Shown: piece after piece, positions 45,401-54,701 of the stretch | Numbering within the stretch: the stretch's first letter is position 1 | Layout: every line of letters starts with the position of its first letter | Assembly (NCBI GenBank): GCA_023213315.1 | Contig: JAKCPI010001930.1 | Coordinates: 1 to 64,000 of the forward strand | Source of the DNA: Euborellia annulipes | Lineage: Eukaryota; Arthropoda; Insecta; Dermaptera; Anisolabididae | Direction of reading: 5' to 3' | Length of the DNA stretch: 64,000 bases | Notes under the pieces: generated by a model | Told to the model about the DNA's origin: nothing | Database searches by the model: none | What the model saw: only the letters and a program-made list of their open reading frames with translations | Position numbers and translations under genes: made by a program

Positions 45401-48400
45401 TAAAAGCCTTTTTCAAAATATAACAAAAGAGCGACCTCGGTATTGTTTCAAAGAATCTTTTAAAAAAAATTTCATGCTTCTAGCCTAATCAGTTAATTAG
45501 AATTTTAATTTTAGAGTAAAAGTAATATTATTTAATGAAATTTTTTGTCATCTAGTGCTGCACTCTGCGGGTTTTAAATTTAGACAGGCAGGTAGGTTTT
45601 AAAATTTTGGATGAACAAAGCGAGGGTCGGTCTTTTGTCTTGCGCTTAGAGAAGACATGAGTTTACTTCAAGTAAAAGAACATTTACATTTGAAGTCTAA
45701 AATATGCTTTTCGAGTAGGTCTAAATAAATTTAAACTGATGAAAACAAGATTTTTATTTACAATCAAAATAATATTAATATCGTTAGCACCACCGTTACT
45801 TAACATGAATAGGCTCTAATTATTTTTAACAAATTACTAAAATTTTAGGGAATAAGTTTTAATTTTCACTTTATATTAATAATAATAAAATTTGAAACAA
45901 CACTGTTATAAAATTAAAATTTTTTCTTATCCTCACAGGAATATATAGGGCCTATTATAGACAAGTTTTTCGGGGGAGGGTAATTATTTCTTTGCCTGGT
46001 CTGATTGGTTGCACATCACACATCTTTTTCTTACTTTCGGTAATTTAAAGTTGCATTCTCTATTTGACAACATTTTTTGTGTCGAAATACTGTAGATTTG
46101 AATACACTCCCCGGCAGACCATTTGGAGAGATCCTTTTTTTTGGAATCAAGGACCCTCAAAAAGTGTATTTCTATCATTATCCTCGTCATCGAATTTTTG
46201 ACACGATCGCAATATTACATCCCAGACAACTTGGAATATTGCGGGGGGAGGGGGGTAATTGCTCCCTTTACTCCCTACCATTGTGTCCGCCCTTGATTAT
46301 AGAAAGGTATTTATAAAATACATAAATATATTTAATCACTGATGTTTGTTTGCCTGTCTCCTGGATTTCTCCAAAACCAATGCACATGGTTAGGAAACTC
46401 AAAATTAGATAAGGTCATATTATATTTTTTTTTAATTAAATAAAAAGAAATTAATATTTTTTTCCAGGGGGTATATAAAATTTTTTTTCGGGAGGGAGGG
46501 GGCGAACTCATTTTTAAATATCCCCACCCCCATAATTATACAAAAATATTTTTAAAATATCGGATATAAATGAGCCCCGAAGGGCCGGGCCCCAATTTCC
46601 ATTAATTTTTTTTTTTTTTTTTAATCCAAATTTTTCTGTTTTCTTTCTGAGCCTCGAGGGGCCCGGCCCTCTCTTAGACAAAACTTTTATTAAAAATATG
46701 CTTAAATAAATAATTAATATGCTGGCTGTGAGTCAGGGGCGTATATAAGGGGGGGCGAGGGGGCCTGGGCCCACCCCCCCGAAATTTTCCAAACACATAT
46801 ACATATATAGGGATATACAGACATCAGCGCAACAAATTTTTCCGCAGGATGGAAAACTTTGATTCCGCAAAAGAAAAAATGTTCCGCAAAAAATTTCGTG
46901 TGAAAAAAAATTTAGTTTCTTAAAAAAAAAAAATTTTCCGCAAAAAAATTTTTGAGTTCGGGCCCCCCCCCCCCCCCCGAAAAAATTTCTATATACGCCC
47001 CTGCTGTGAGTATTAAATATTGATCCGTGGGATGGAGTCAGCCAAGGAAATAAAAACAAATTTATTCTGTCGACGTTTCGAGCGCCCGTCGTGCTCTTCT
47101 TCGGGACAGTCTAAGTGTCAAATGTTACAGATGGTAGTGACGCGATAGTCGATTGACATTATTAAACAATTTCAACAAGCATTAACAATGTATTTGTTGA
47201 AAGAAACAATAATGATTTAATATATAATACACGGCATGTGTTTGACAGTAAGGCTACTTGTACAATGAAGAAGAGCGCGACGGGCGGTCGAAACGTCGAC
47301 AGAATAAATTTGTTTTTATTTTCCTTGACTGACTCCATCCCACGGATCAATATTTAATATGCTGAATGTATTGTAAATCATATAACTTTCAGATTTCAAT
47401 ATTAATGGTAGAACAGTAGGCCTATATTGTAAATCATGAAGTAAAAATTTTAAACAAAGGGAAATATTTATGTTGTCTTCGAACTAATTTCAACTTCTTA
47501 GCTAATTTCCTTCATGCATTTTTTGAGCAGACACACATCATTTTAGACACATATATAGAGGTAAGAGAAAAAATCAATAATTTGCACTTAGAAATATGTC
47601 ATTTATTCTTCCTTTTTTTTTTTGAAAAGGGGTTTTCTAGGAAAAATTCGTGGCTTGCAAATTAGAGAATATTTTCATGTTTTAAACCCATTCTGGGTTC
47701 TTTTTTTTATAGAAAAATGTGTTTCAAAAAATGAATAGAATCTATTTTTGATAACCGATTAGTTTTTGCCAATATCGAATTAATTTAAAATCAAAATTTA
47801 TTAAATAAATTTGAATTTTATTCATAATTAAATAGTGATTGACATTTGTATGTTTCACGAAAAGGAAAAGGGTCAATTACCTTTTAAAGAAACTATTTTT
47901 TCTTTTCAAAGCAGGTAAAGGAAGAAACAAACAAAGGCTATAGAAAAACTCTTTTTTTTTCTTCAAATTATTTTGAGAGCAAAATTAAATACGGTATACA
48001 TTTTATTAGTATAAAAAAATAATTGATTTATGAATTTTAATATTATTTTGTGCTATGAATAAATTAAATTTTTTATTAATAAATTTTATTGATATTATCT
48101 TTAATGAAAAAATTATCAATTCATATTCTATTATATATTAAAAAAAATAAGAAAGAAATAGGTGCAAATCATCCCCTTGTTTCAGGTAGAAAATAGGAAG
48201 AAACGTTTATGATGACTTTTGAGTAGAATGTATTGTAAATCATATAACTTTCAGACAATAAGTACTGCCCGAGTTATCCCATTGAAAGCGGTTTAAAAAA
48301 AAAAACTATCTGAACGTTTGGTTTTACTTTCTCTCAAAAAAATTAATTGTCGAGATTTTAATAGATAGGTACTTTTTGAGGTCTCCTGAATCCAAAAAGT

Positions 48401-51400
48401 GGTTTTTGCGACATGGTCTGTCTGTGTGTGTGTGTGTGTGTGTGTGTCTGGGTTCAATTTAAAGCATGAAAGAATTGAGCTAGGAGGTTGAAATTTTATA
48501 TTTAAGTTAGACAACCCCCTAGGGCGTGAAAATAAGCTTTCGATCAAAATCGGCCAAAAAGTACTAGTATTTTACTGATGTACTTTTTCAGTTTTTTTCG
48601 ATTTTCACAAAATTCGCTCCAACAATTTTGATTAAAATTCAAAAATCAATTATTTATTAGATGCTCTTTAAAATGTATATTTTCATTTCCAGTTCATTCC
48701 AGATTTTTAAATGCCAATTCTTGAATTCAACTGTCGAAAACTAAATAGGCCTATTTAGCGACATTAGAAATCTGGGCATTTGCCCCCCCCCCCTCCCAAG
48801 GGCTCTGATTTTGATAAAGTTTTATATTATTTTAAATAAAATACTTCAAAAAACATCTACGAGTATACAAATGTACAAAATTAAACAATTAATTAAATTA
48901 AATATCTTTTGGCCAAATTTAAGTAGCTACCTATTTGTAAGAAAAAAAATTTGCCCTCCCCCCTCCAAGAAAAAGTTGAAATGTCGCCACTGTCAGCACT
49001 GAACACAACTTTCAATTACCGAAGGTAAGAGAAAGTTATGGTCAGTGCTTGTCACATCATTTATTGTGATCGGTAACTGTTCTTTGTTTAAAATTTTTGG
49101 GATATTGGCAGCGGCATAATTAGCCTTTGAGGGCGGAGGGGAGGAAGCCCAGCTGGGGCGCCGTTTTCGTTAGACCTTTTTTTTTTTAGTATTCGAATCT
49201 CGTTCGAGCTTTTTTTTTGTAATTTTTCTCCGGATTTATGATATAAAATGAATTTATTATGAAATTTCAAAAAAAGCCGGAGATTTTTTGAAAAAGGGGA
49301 TGCGCGAGGGGCGCCAAAAGCTTGATGCGCCTGGAGTGGGGGCAAGCGCCCCCCCCCCCCTCGCCCCCACCTGGATACGCTACTGGATATTGGTACATTA
49401 GTTTACAATAAAATCAGTTCAAAAATTAGTTGCCTGTTTTGACATAAACAAACAAATGTGACAAACTATGATTAAATTATATTCGGAAAACAATTATTTC
49501 AAATCTGTCTATGCTCAAATATAAATTATTTTAGAAATTGTCATTAAAAAGAATACAGTAGGTATTAAAAGATTTTGTGATTTGTATTACTATCATTAGG
49601 GGAGTTTTTAATTATATACCTCATTGGTACTGTATTAATTATTTATAGTTTTAATAAATAATTAATACGAAATGCGGTTTATAATTCTATAGTAATAATA
49701 GAGTAATTTAAAATATTTTCAAAGTATTTAATATATATTTAATTATCTTGATACTAATTTCATAAAATTTTTAAATTAAATTTATTTATTTTTTTGTTAT
49801 TTGTTTTTTCTTGAATTTTAAAAACACTTTATAATAAGATCGTTTTAAAAACCTATTTAAAAAGGGTGTCACACACCAGTGGCGCCACTCGGTGGCGATT
49901 CGTCTAAGCTGACCTTTTTGTTTTCATATTTAGAAGTTATAAGTATTGCCACTAGATGTCACTAAGTGTCAATATTGGGCAAATATGGCGGACGCCAGAC
50001 AGCCTTAAGATCTAAGATGTGTTGTTGCAAACAGGGATTATATCGTTTTTGTAAGAATAATAAGAAAAGAAGATCCCTATTTAAAAGTAAATGAATGAAA
50101 ATGAAAGTTTTTCCCTTCTCATAGATGAGCCCGGAGAGGGATTTTGGGGGTTCATTCCCTCGTCTTGGGAACAATTTTTATTTTGATATAATTTGAAAAT
50201 AGCTTATTAAAAAAAATATATGGAATTTTGTGAAAAAGGTTCACATTGTCTCTTTTGACAAGGTTCTGCACAATACAGGTGGGTGCCATTTGGGAAGCCT
50301 AGCCTAAATCCTGTGCATTAGTTTCACTACATATGCCGGTGATGGTACTTAATATACCTAAAATATAACAGAGGATTTGTTGTAGACCCAAATGAGATTT
50401 GAAGCAATAAACATATTATTGAGTTGATCATTTGGGCTGCCTAACCCTCAGGAACTAAAAACGAACGAATATGTAGACTACGAGTAGGAATTTATATCTT
50501 AAAAGTGAATCAAAAGGGGAAAAAAATTCAAAATATCAGAGAATAGAAAATTTTCGAATAATAATAAAATCCTCCTTAAAAGTTTTTGCTTGCCTCTTTT
50601 AATTGAAATACGTATTATTATTATTATTATTAATATAAAATATAAATAATGATTTTGGAACTCATTCAAGACCCATTAAAAAAAAAAAAAATATTACTTT
50701 AAACTTTTTTGATTATTAGTCATTTCGAAACATGTTGAACTCTAAAATGTATATCTTAATTAAAAAGTTTGCAAACATTAACATTATCATTATATGTATG
50801 ATGTAATAAATTTGATTTACTCTCTCGTTAACCTCAATTTAAATCTCCTTCGTTCTTTTTTGTATTTCATCTATTTTTTTTTTTTTTTATATAAGCTTAT
50901 ATAGAAAATTGAGCGATTCTAATTAATGATTTTTAATTAGAAAAATCATTTATAGATTCATCTAAATCGATTAAATGACTTTCTTAAAAACTAGTCGGAA
51001 ATATTTTTTTTTTAAACACTCACACTTTTTTCCCATTCACACTCACACTCACCATTTGGTATCTAAATAAAATCATCGGAATGCCTGGGATTCGACCCAA
51101 TACGCGATAATACCTAGCAATGGCTTCTAATTTTATTCCAAATCAGAAAGCGGGAAAAAGCATAAGCGCCTGCCCAATAGACAACCAATAAAGCAAGCGT
51201 GTCACTCCAAAGCTTACTGCTAGGCGGCTCCATGTATTTTTCAAAATAGACAGATAAGTTCAGACAATTCTAAAAAAACTTTTATTTATTTATTTATTCC
51301 TTTTAATATAGTGCAAAGAATTAATCAGTGGTGCCAACCATAATTTTCAAAAAAGTCTGAGATTTCGATCAAGAAAGATTGATTTTTTTTGCCAGTGGTC

Positions 51401-54400
51401 ATTGGGCGGTAAAGAGACTAGAATTTAAAAACAAATTTTAACAAAAACAAAAAATAAAATTTTTTTTGGTGGTTTTTTTTAAACATTCACACTTTTTTCT
51501 CATTCACACTCACACTCACACACTCATTCACACAGTCTTTTCGGCAACTTAGGCCATTTAAGACTTTAAACGATATCCGTTATTGATTATTATACATATT
51601 TGGGTCCAGGCATTTCTATTTAAGTCATTTAGTATCCAAATGCCTTAAATAAAATCTTCGGTAAAATGTCCCGCTTTTTAGAAAATATCTGCATTTCTTA
51701 TTTTAAATGAACTGTATATCACTAGGTTGGAAGAACAAGGTGCCATTAAGGTGCGCGTCAGGAAAAACCGTTAGAACACGATTCACTACCGAGTTACTCG
51801 TGGCGGCAAGAGATGGCGTTAGTTTTTTCCATAGAAATACAAGGGATTTATTCCATTTCATTTTAAAGATTCCAGCTAATTAATTAAGGGTAAAAAATTA
51901 ATTATTTTTTAACACAATGATTACTAACTTAATTATCTACAAGATATAAAGCGCATTTTTTAAAAATATCTTTTATTTAATGCGATTAATCTAAAAAAAA
52001 AATTTATTTTTTCGAAAATCAAAAAAAGGGCTTCTATAAGTTGTAGATATTTTAAATAGCTTTAATTTAAAAAAAAAATTTGAGGTCGATAGCTTCAAAA
52101 TTGTGGCAGCTGGAATAATGGTTAATAATCGAATTTAGGGGAAATCGATGAACTTTGACCCTCTGACGGGTCAAGTAAATGTTCTCCAATCTGTCTAAAA
52201 TTTTACAGGCTTAAATAAAGGAACAAAATGAGGGGTACGTGTTTTCAGATTTCAGACTTCACTTTTTTTGGACCACCCTAATATTGTATTGCCCCCCTCC
52301 CTGCCTCCGCTGGTTACGCCCATGAATCTGAATTTGCCTAAAGAAAAAGTGATTGCAGCTCTCAGCATGAAAATACCTCGAGAAAAACAAACTAGAGATC
52401 AAAAAAAAAAAAAAAAAAAAAACTGAACATCCTTAAAAGTCAAAAAAGGTCATCCAATTTACCACAAAACCTTTTCTCCTTACTTTCTCCATCATTCTTT
52501 AAATTTTTTTATAGTTTCATATCATAATCTCAATCAAATATCAAACTCGTAACGAAATTCTCCTTTTCCTTTTTATAAGCTATAATTTTATTTTAAATTT
52601 TTCTTTTTTTTTAAAGACCAAATGGGGACAAATATTTTATCTAGTCCCAAATGAGCGCCCAAGTAATCAGCGATGGCAGCAGGCAACGCAACCTTTAGCC
52701 TGGAAAGTTCACGGCCTAATTGCCTGATAGTTGAAACAGGTGAATCTAATAATAAGAATAATTAAAGAAATCACTAAAATAAGAAGCAAAAACTTTCCCT
52801 ATTATTATTATTGTTATTATTCAATTAGGAATGTGGCTGGCTGGCTTCGAACAATTTCTGTGGCAGCTGGTGACAATGCTTTCTTTCATCTACGCATGCA
52901 TTCCAAAGATTCCTTTAAATTAAAATTCAGTCATGCCAATTTATTTTAAATAATTAAACAATTGTTTCTTATTTAGTAAATTATGTCAAAAAAAAAGAAA
53001 GATTGAAAAGATCATTTAATATTGTAAGTTTTTATAGCTGGTTATTTGATGTGGTAGAAAAAGAGAGATCATCTAATTATATTTTCGTTTATTTTTCCTC
53101 AGTGCTGACGTTTCGGTCTAGTTTAGGGCCATCTTCAGTGCAATAGGGGTGTCATTATCGATATTAATTTCTACATTTCCCCTTGAAATCAATCGATGTT
53201 TTTTTATATCAATATTTTTTTTTTTTACTTACTGTACGTATATTAATTATAATAGGCCCAATGTATATTTTTTATATAAGTAGTAGATGAAATGTATGCA
53301 AGGGCGGATGCAAAGGGGGGGTAAAGGGAGTAATTACCCCCTCCCTCCCCCAGAGATTTGAAAAAAATACTTTTTTTCAAAAAAAAAAATATTTTTTAAT
53401 GTAAAATTTTAAAAATAATACTTAAAAATTTGATTTGTGTTTATAATATATTCTGGCAAGCAAAGAAGTAGAGAATGCGCCCCTTTAAATTGCCGAAATT
53501 AAGAAAAAATTGTGTGCTGTGCGACGAGTCCCACAAGATTACCCCCCCCCCCCCCGAGAAACACTTCTGGAACCGCTCTTGAATGTATGTAATATAGCAA
53601 AGTCGGCAAATGATATGTGACTGCTCACACCGAGTTCTGCTTATGAATTGCTCTGAAGATGGCCCTAAATAGGACCGAAACGTCAGCACTGAGAGAAAAA
53701 TAAACGAAAATATAATTAGATGACCTCTGTTTTTATTATTCTCCTTCTACTATAGAAAAGATCATATTTTATAAGTTAATTTCTAATAATTAAAAAAATT
53801 TTTTCAAACATTTGAAAAATTTAAGATTATTTTAGGGTATTTTTTTTTTTAGCTAGAGTAAATTTTTATATTTAACTTTCTCTGACCTTATATGAAATAT
53901 AATTTGTATTATAAAGCTTAAATATCTAGTCATGGCTTGGGTCCCATGGGGGGGGGGGGTTTGAACCCCCAAAACCCCCCTGGCTAGGCCTATGATATAT
54001 AGAGAGAAAGTATTGGATTCATGTCAAAAATTCGATGTCGAGATTTTGACGGATATACATGTTTGAGGTCCCCTGAATCCAAAAAAGTGGTTTTCGCAAA
54101 ATGGTCTGTCTGAGGAAAATATTTCAAAAACGAAAAGAGGTAGGAGATTAATATTTTAGATTTAAGCAATTAAGGGGAGGGAACGAGTTTAAATAGCCTC
54201 AGATGTCGATAAAGACCTAAAAATATCATTCTAGCGGTGTTTGTTCATTTTACAGTTTGGTGCAAATCTACTTAAACCAATTGAGAATTAAATACATTTT
54301 TATAATTTTAGATAACTAACGTTAGGCTTCATTGTCTACCAATCATTCGAAATAAATAGGGATTAGGTCTAACTAGCCGAAAAAGACCTTAAACAATTTA

Positions 54401-54639
54401 AAAAAAAAATTTTAATTTTAAAGATTTTTAAGAAGATTCACCTTAAAGCCAACTTTAGCGAGATGTGCGGCAAGTTCGCAGCCGAGTGCGGTATCACCAG
54501 CTGTGACAAGAATAGGTCTTCCGCCAGCAGGACGTCTGCAGGTAGCCATCCGGAACATAAGATAAAGTACCAGGAAGACGGCGATCGCTGCAAGAGCGGA
54601 AACTTGTACCGCCACCAGCGCTACCGCCTGGTCGTCCAT
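29981..54639 (-). CDS. SDR9C/retinol-dehydrogenase-like protein, probable pseudoenzyme
   Basis: Five exons join in frame (phases 0,1,1,2) into 317 residues, the usual length of SDR9C enzymes. Residues 7-29 form an N-terminal hydrophobic anchor, followed by Arg-rich CRR. The Rossmann fold starts RPILVTAGDTALGCE (41-55); strand 2 is VFAGVRD (67-73); then TLDPARED, LWAVVNTAG (134-142) and HNVLAALRASRAFLPLL. Family members use NAD(P) to oxidise retinoids, sterols or hydroxybutyrate at the ER or mitochondrial membrane. Here the TGxxxGxG loop has A47 and A51, the catalytic Ser position is A191, and YxxxK reads F204-SAC-R208; Asn164 is kept. The chain is otherwise intact with a Pro-rich loop (FGPPQPPQP) and a basic C-terminus. 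It is therefore probably catalytically dead but maintained; recent loss of constraint is the alternative. Exons are GC-rich against A+T-rich introns of 1.5, 1.5, 2.1 and 18.6 kb. Confidence 0.88.
30973..31013 (+). repeat. 20-bp unit repeated twice
   Basis: AGAGAGATAGTGCAGATACT occurs twice in tandem directly before the target duplication of the hAT MITE. Confidence 0.85.
31020..31285. mobile_element. hAT MITE with internal SINE-2 piece, copy 2
   Basis: CAGGGGCGGATTAAAGG ... GCATTAATCCGCCACTG with exact duplication ATTAGCCT (31012-31019, 31286-31293). Reverse internal orientation to copy 1; SINE-2 piece in sense. Confidence 0.94.
31674..31878 (-). CDS. SDR-like gene, exon 4 (active-site exon)
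   Basis: 205 nt, acceptor TTTTGCAG, donor GTAAGA. Carries GRLLSVGAWRPQAGCPGLVA and FSACRAAVQGASEALR, where classical SDRs have N-V-S-S and Y-x-x-x-K. Leaves CA, completed by exon 5. Confidence 0.9.
32481..32759 (+). mobile_element. SINE-1, full length with AGA tail
   Basis: GCCCTCGGGGCTTGGTGTAG, GCGGGTTCGGACCCC, GGCAGTCCGATGATTTTATT and the TGTGTGAGTGTGAGTG tail ending in (AGA)n. Target duplication AACATTTT (32473-32480, 32760-32767). In intron 3 of the SDR gene. Confidence 0.9.
32794..33028. mobile_element. hAT MITE, CAGTGGCGTCATTT family, copy 2
   Basis: CAGTGACGTCATTTCAG ... AAATGACGCCCCTG with exact duplication GTCTAAAT (32786-32793, 33029-33036). It lies 26 bp beyond the SINE-1 target duplication. 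Confidence 0.93.
33357..33509 (-). CDS. SDR-like gene, exon 3
   Basis: 153 nt, acceptor TTGCAG, donor GGTAAATA, phase 1 to phase 1. Encodes LWAVVNTAGLCCRGRLDQQD and the helix HNVLAALRASRAFLPLLKHK. LWAVVN-AG is a signature of the SDR9C group. Confidence 0.9.
34164..34643. mobile_element. hAT MITE, CAGGGGCGTATATAAGG family, copy 2, interrupted
   Basis: CAGCATATATAAGGGG ... TTTCTATATACCTCCCTG with diverged flanks TAGTCTAT / TAACCTAT. The hAT MITE 34238-34480 sits inside it. Confidence 0.75.
34238..34480. mobile_element. hAT MITE with internal SINE-2 piece, copy 3
   Basis: CAGTGGCGGATTAATGC ... TTTAATCCGCCCCTG, with the same antisense SINE-2 piece as copy 1 (GGCATCTAAGGCCATTTAGA). Flanks TACACAGG / TATACAGA match partially. 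Confidence 0.88.
35605..35803 (-). CDS. SDR-like gene, exon 2
   Basis: 199 nt, acceptor CCTGGACAG, donor GGTAGGC. Encodes VFAGVRDPAGPQAQRLRAHL to SLPAGYD: end of beta-2, helix, and the TLDPARED adenine-binding segment. Confidence 0.9.
35871..36552 (-). repeat. Element A, complete copy with (CA)n
   Basis: Foldback AATCTGGTGTGACTGGCGCA...CACCAGATTTTTT at 35876-35967, (CA)19 at 36363-36401, and the ATACTTTCTC...GAGAAAGTA hairpin at 36488-36550. Flanked by A runs. Begins 68 bp from the SDR exon 2 acceptor. Confidence 0.9.
37165..37838 (-). repeat. Element A, complete copy with (CAGA) block
   Basis: Foldback at 37167-37260, CAGACACACAGACACACGGA block, and hairpin AATACTTTCTC...GAGAAAGTAAAA. Flanked by A runs on both sides. 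Confidence 0.9.
38105..38165. repeat. Solo GTTTCGGC...GGCCATCTTCAG motif
   Basis: AACGTTTCGGCTAATCC and GGTGGCCATCTTCAGTTAC: one arm of the foldback family, no partner found nearby. Confidence 0.5.
38300..39600. other. Intron stretch without recognised repeats
   Basis: Part of SDR intron 1. A 140-codon plus-strand frame at 38619-39041 is the longest in the window, but it is A+T-rich with no recognisable domain. Small hairpin CCAAGTTGTTACACCAACTTG at about 38917. Confidence 0.4.
39622..39711 (+). repeat. SINE-1 head
   Basis: GCCCTCCCGGCCTTGGTGAA to GCAGTCCGATGATTTTATTT with B box GCGGGTTCGGATCCC. Cut at its TTAA by the MITE that follows. Confidence 0.75.
39712..40337. mobile_element. TTAA-flanked MITE, GGGTGTTCAGGAGCGAAGT
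   Basis: Left end GGGTGTTCAGGAGCGAAGT and right end ACTTCGCTCCCGAGGCCCC are imperfect inverted repeats directly inside TTAA (39708-39711, 40338-40341). 626 bp, noncoding. A second copy is spread over 30225-31530. Confidence 0.65.
40890..41020 (+). repeat. SINE-2 tail
   Basis: TTGAAATTGAAATAAATAGA, GGAGTCTAAATGGCCTCAGA, TGCCGAAAAAGACCTT and poly(A). Confidence 0.65.
41020..41945. repeat. Head-to-head pair of a diverged element A relative
   Basis: Arms of about 360 bp (roughly 41078-41441 and 41450-41812) are almost identical in inverse orientation with a 9-bp centre. Each arm runs from the TG/CA microsatellite through GCAGCTAGATGGATGAAATT to TTTACATGTTTTTTAATGAC. Right tail (41880-41945) is element A-like: AAACGTGGAGAAACATCAAA ... 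ATACTTTCTC-GAGAAAGTA. Confidence 0.85.
42744..42833 (+). repeat. SINE-1 head
   Basis: TGCCCTCGGGGCTTGGTGAT, GCGGGTTCGGACCCC, GCAGTCCGATGATTTTATTT; truncated 3'. Nested in a hAT MITE. Confidence 0.78.
42945..43657 (-). repeat. Element A, complete copy with (CCCA) block
   Basis: Foldback 42950-43042, GTTGCCATGG inverse at about 43130, CACACCCACCCACCCACC block 43437-43505, hairpin 43605-43655. Confidence 0.9.
44637..45027. mobile_element. TTAA-type MITE (GGTGCGCGTCTCGG), copy 2, right end damaged
   Basis: TTAAGGTGCGCGTCTCGG to CCCCGAGACGCGCC; the final ACCTTAA is lost. Same interior as 10331-10713. Confidence 0.78.
45180..45560. repeat. Foldback around an element A-like tip
   Basis: ATGCTAGAAGCATGAAATTT...GGCTTTTAGTTTTT and AAACTAAAAGCCTTTTTC...AATTTCATGCTTCTAGCC are inverted arms. 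Between them is GGTAAGAGAAAGTAAAAG, the end of element A. Confidence 0.7.
45962..46295. mobile_element. hAT MITE, CAAGGGCGGAT family, copy 3
   Basis: Left end eroded (CAAGTTTTTCGGGGG), right end TGTCCGCCCTTG, exact duplication ATTATAGA (45954-45961, 46296-46303). The interior carries both a foldback-half-like block (TCTTACTTTCGGTAATTTAA) and an element A-like block (GTATTTCTATCATTATCC, TCATCGAATTTTTGACA). Confidence 0.82.
46734..47003. mobile_element. hAT MITE, CAGGGGCGTATATAAGG family, copy 3
   Basis: CAGGGGCGTATATAAGG ... CTATATACGCCCCTG with exact duplication CTGTGAGT (46726-46733, 47004-47011). Long C tract near the right end. Confidence 0.94.
47020..47350. repeat. Foldback with CGACGTTTCGAGCGCC
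   Basis: Arms GATCCGTGGGATGGAGTCAG...TCTGTCGACGTTTCGA and TCGAAACGTCGACAGA...CTGACTCCATCCCACGGATC are near-perfect; an inner pair GAGCGCCCGTCGTGCTCTTC / GAAGAAGAGCGCGACGGGCG follows. The first arm starts in the DNA flanking the hAT MITE. Confidence 0.85.
47367..48256 (+). repeat. 29-bp direct repeats ~860 bp apart
   Basis: GAATGTATTGTAAATCATAT followed by AACTTTCAGA occurs at about 47367 and 48226. Nothing between them has recognisable termini. Confidence 0.75.
48325..48700 (+). repeat. Element A, 5' part with (TG)n
   Basis: TTTTACTTTCTC... GTCGAGATTTTAATAGATA, TGGTCTG(TG)n, GAATTGAGCTA, to ATGTATATTTTCATTT. The foldback end is only hinted at near 49005-49075. Confidence 0.75.
48771..48990. 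mobile_element. hAT MITE, CAGTGGCGTCATTT family, partial
   Basis: Right-hand sequence GGGCATTTGCCCCC...GGGCTCTGATTTTGATAAAG and left-hand sequence GTTGAAATGTCGCCACTG in inverse orientation to the copy at 22799; no clear duplication. Confidence 0.65.
49109..49385. mobile_element. hAT MITE, CAGCGGCATAATTAGC ends
   Basis: CAGCGGCATAATTAGCC ... CTGGATACGCTACTG with exact duplication GATATTGG (49101-49108, 49386-49393). C tract at 49351-49360. Confidence 0.9.
49590..50990. other. Intron stretch, mostly unique
   Basis: A+T-rich DNA in SDR intron 1. An imperfect inverted repeat at 49600-49700 (AATTATATACC...AATAATTAATAC). A short GC-richer block at 49870-50030 with AAATATGGCGGACGCC, a YY1-type match, but no gene to attach it to. 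Confidence 0.4.
51005..51115 (-). repeat. SINE-1 fragment
   Basis: Antisense tail AAACACTCACACTTTTTTCC, ACTCACACTCACC, then ATAAAATCATCGGAATGCCT with the middle deleted. Confidence 0.7.
51470..51662 (-). repeat. SINE-1, 5'-truncated
   Basis: Antisense: AAACATTCACACTTTTTTCT, CACAGTCTTTTCGGCAACTT, GGGTCCAGGCATTTCTATTT, CCTTAAATAAAATCTTCGG. Confidence 0.75.
51745..52115. mobile_element. TTAA-type MITE (GGTGCGCGTC), copy 3, right end lost
   Basis: TTAAGGTGCGCGTCAGG then the shared interior to TTCAAAATTGTGGCAGCTGG; the right end is missing. Confidence 0.75.
53040..53740. repeat. Foldback CTGACGTTTCGGTC, with inserted hAT MITE
   Basis: Arms GATCATCTAATTATATTTTC...CTGACGTTTCGGTC and GACCGAAACGTCAGC...GAAAATATAATTAGATGACC are near-perfect. 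CTGAAGATGGCCC is at 53653, and GGGCCATCTTCAG mirrors it at about 53128. The hAT MITE at 53299 lies in the loop. Confidence 0.85.
53299..53581. mobile_element. hAT MITE, CAAGGGCGGAT family, copy 4
   Basis: CAAGGGCGGATGCAAAGG ... GGAACCGCTCTTG with exact duplication AATGTATG (53291-53298, 53582-53589). Contains TTGTGTGCTGTGCGACGAGT from the element A foldback. Confidence 0.9.
54000..54160 (+). repeat. Element A fragment
   Basis: TATAGAGAGAAAGTATTGGA to ACGAAAAGAGGTAGGAGATT; then a SINE-2 piece. Confidence 0.75.
54442..54639 (-). CDS. SDR-like gene, exon 1 with start
   Basis: 198 nt. The ATG at 54637-54639 lies in GTCACCATGG, an excellent start context, and is preferred over the upstream in-frame GTG. 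Encodes MDDQAVALVAVQVSALAAIA, the membrane anchor to about residue 29, and the Rossmann entry LVTAGDTALGCELAAHLAKV. Donor AAGGTGAAT, phase 0. Confidence 0.9.
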
Positions 54640-54701
54640 GGTGACGACGTCGATGTCCACCTCTCACTCCTTAAACACACAAACAAAAACATATTTCTAT
54701 T

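Noticed and set aside
46733..47059. 108-codon minus-strand frame
   Set aside because: Runs across a hAT MITE and its flank; Phe/Lys-rich because of A/T and G/C runs.
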